Shown in pieces: positions 62,785-64,000 of a DNA stretch of 64,000 nt. This DNA is from Leptospira sp. GIMC2001 (GTDB taxonomy: Bacteria > Spirochaetota > Leptospiria > Leptospirales > Leptospiraceae). The DNA is taken from NCBI RefSeq assembly GCF_028462125.1, contig NZ_CP115468.1, positions 3,155,559 through 3,219,558 on the forward strand. The letters run 5' to 3'. How positions within the stretch are numbered: position 1 is the first letter of the stretch; each line of letters starts with the position of its first letter. A model generated the notes under the pieces. That model was given only the letters and a program-made list of their open reading frames with translations. It made no database searches and was not told where the DNA came from. Both the position numbers and the translations under genes were made by a program.

Positions 62785-63731
62785 TTTGATAATTCCTTAT
62801 TTTTTTCTTGTAAATACGAATGCCATGCCAAACGAAATTTAAAATGACTCCGCCCCATGAGAGTTCGAAATGCACGAACTATGGTATCAGGTCTTGGAGG
62901 ATCACCTGCTATCCAATACCCAGGTGTATGTGGATACATTTCCGTATTTTGGCTCGCAGATTGAACTGCGTCAGTTCCTATAGCGACAATTAATTTGGGA
63001 CTTGGCATCGTATCCCAAGCCAATTTACTGGGCTTGATCATTGCATCCGTCATAGAACCTGCAATTAGGAGAACATCTGCATGCTTGGGGGAAGCAACGG
63101 CTCTCACTCCAATACTCTCCATATCAAACACGTTATTATAGCATGCACCTAACTCCCATTCTACTCCTGTATTTGAACCTGCACAAACCTCTCGAAAATT
63201 AAATCCTTTATTTCCAATCTTTTCCTTAAATTCTAAGTATTCGGAATCGGAAGAATTCTCTGAATGAAAACTCGGCTCAAATTTTTCTTTATTATAATCA
63301 ACTACTAATTCTGAACGATTGTCAGAGTAAACATCCACGAATCCCGAATTTACTAGATTCTTGCTAGGACATTCATCCACGCAAAGTCCGCATTGAAGAC
63401 AAGCCCCATAGTCAATTTGTAAATTAATTTCATCTGATCGAATCGCATTTGTTGGACAAACTTCGGCACAGATTGAACATTCTTTACAGCTAACCCAACT
63501 ATTCTTCCCTGGATTTCCTATGATTTCCTTCAGTTCCTTATCAGCATTCAGTTTTAGATCTTTATAATTATTCCCTATAAAAGCCGGTATCCCTCTAGCA
63601 AATTTGGCTATGGGTGCTTGAACAAGAGGAGTTGATTCCAGATTATGATTTGCTGGAAGAAAGAAATCCTTTTCAACTCTGGTTACAGGTTTTCGAATCA
63701 AATTCAAAAAAGTTTCTAATAACAAGCTCAT
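62781..63731 (-). CDS. Ferredoxin / hydrogenase-small-subunit-like fusion with lost cluster ligands
   Basis: A 316-residue protein. Residues 80-125 are a ferredoxin domain with two complete 4Fe-4S motifs: Cys82/85/88/92 (CKECSICAEVCP) and Cys111/114/117/121 (CLQCGLCVDECP). Residues 180-295 match the NuoB/HycG small subunit (ASPKHADVLLIAGSMTDAM, IAGDPPRPDTI). In hydrogenase and complex I relatives this domain binds the N2-type cluster. Here Cys183 is kept, but the next two Cys align with Ser and Val, the third site reads GTDA and the last is AGDPP instead of PGCPP. The cluster is therefore probably absent. It overlaps both neighbours by four bases. Confidence 0.88.
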   Translation of the reverse strand: MSLLLETFLNLIRKPVTRVEKDFFLPANHNLESTPLVQAPIAKFARGIPAFIGNNYKDLKLNADKELKEIIGNPGKNSWVSCKECSICAEVCPTNAIRSDEINLQIDYGACLQCGLCVDECPSKNLVNSGFVDVYSDNRSELVVDYNKEKFEPSFHSENSSDSEYLEFKEKIGNKGFNFREVCAGSNTGVEWELGACYNNVFDMESIGVRAVASPKHADVLLIAGSMTDAMIKPSKLAWDTMPSPKLIVAIGTDAVQSASQNTEMYPHTPGYWIAGDPPRPDTIVRAFRTLMGRSHFKFRLAWHSYLQEKNKELSK

Positions 63732-64000
63732 AAGTCCACTCCCGCATAACTAAGATTGAATGATTTATTGATCAAAGGAAAATCACTAACTAGCTGATTT
63801 TGTGTTGCAATTTCCAGAGCATGCCAGTTTAGAACAGAAGGGTCACGGATGTATGACGATTGAATTTCGTAATGACGATTCCAGCGAAAAGCCATAAGAA
63901 GATTCCCTCGAAAAGACTCCGCGTAACCATAACTTATAGAACCAGACTCTGGAATTTTTTTTGCTTCGAGAATTGATTTGTTGGTCTGTCCATATTGGTT
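63728..64000 (-). CDS. Energy-converting-hydrogenase-like large subunit (C-terminal end only)
   Basis: The final 90 residues of a HycE/NuoD-type large subunit, cut by the window edge. Recognisable parts are GYAESFRGNLLMAFRWN and RDPSVLNWHAL, then LVSDFPLINKSFNLSYAG just before the stop. HycE-type hydrogenases have DPCYSCTDR at this place, where two Cys hold the Ni-Fe site; here it reads NLSYAGVDL, so both Cys are missing and the protein ends directly. This fits a non-hydrogenase relative, such as NuoD or the Ehr-type complexes. The stop overlaps the small-subunit ATG (ATGA). Confidence 0.85.
   Translation of the reverse strand, partial: NQYGQTNKSILEAKKIPESGSISYGYAESFRGNLLMAFRWNRHYEIQSSYIRDPSVLNWHALEIATQNQLVSDFPLINKSFNLSYAGVDL

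Overview
The window is AT-rich bacterial DNA that I assign to the genus Leptospira, probably a saprophytic or low-virulence lineage. The grounds are an unlinked 5S rRNA gene standing alone between protein genes (Leptospira scatters its rRNA genes), FliD-type flagellar genes, many exported and lipid-modified proteins, many two-component and cyclic-nucleotide signalling proteins, frequent TTG starts with good Shine-Dalgarno sequences, and a FecA-like TonB receptor behind a Fur-like box. The species is not determined. No CRISPR array, tRNA, prophage or intact insertion sequence was seen.

Layout. 1-5.1 kb: a cut-off exported protein, a STAS anti-anti-sigma protein, an exported protein of unknown role, ribF, then fliD with an unknown gene behind it. 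5.1-10.2 kb: ppk1, an FAD-linked 2-hydroxyacid oxidase and a GNAT-nitrilase fusion, read as one unit. 10.4-17.4 kb: a signalling operon of a very large PAS/GAF histidine kinase, a CHASE-domain kinase with an almost identical catalytic core, and an Rcp1-like single-domain response regulator. 17.4-28.4 kb: mostly metabolic and housekeeping genes (c-type cytochrome, DUF455 ferritin-like protein, alkyltransferase-like protein, acyl-CoA dehydrogenase, patatin, gamma-carbonic-anhydrase-like protein, pheT), then a PAS-GGDEF-EAL protein and a lipoprotein. 28.4-37.3 kb: recQ and a YjgR/HerA-like ATPase, divergent from an operon of an exported caspase-fold protein, a CDF metal transporter and a UPF0182 membrane protein. 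37.3-43.8 kb: a hybrid kinase, a lysine-rich AT-hook-like protein, two lipoproteins, and an MBOAT acyltransferase followed by a PilZ protein. 43.8-49.2 kb: one gene for a giant exported aromatic-rich repeat protein.

49.2-50.6 kb is the most unusual non-coding stretch. It holds a histidine-kinase remnant, short palindromes, two 163-bp tandem repeats, a 5S rRNA pseudogene with a 75-bp insert, several Rho-independent terminators and finally the intact 5S gene. The units share the 3' end of 5S RNA, so the array seems to have grown from the 5S gene.

50.6-61.1 kb: a two-gene ABC exporter, an RNA methyltransferase of the TrmA/RlmD family, the FecA-like receptor, a GHKL-HDOD fusion, a SpoIID-like lipoprotein, an HDOD protein and a class III adenylyl cyclase with a pseudo-receiver. 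61.2-64 kb (minus strand): three genes joined by ATGA overlaps, encoding the C-terminus of an energy-converting-hydrogenase-like large subunit, a ferredoxin-small-subunit fusion and a SulP anion transporter. The large subunit lacks the C-terminal Ni-ligand cysteines and the small subunit has lost most cysteines of the proximal cluster. The complex therefore looks unable to act as a hydrogenase and may have been turned to ion transport with SulP. I rate this the best candidate for an undescribed system.
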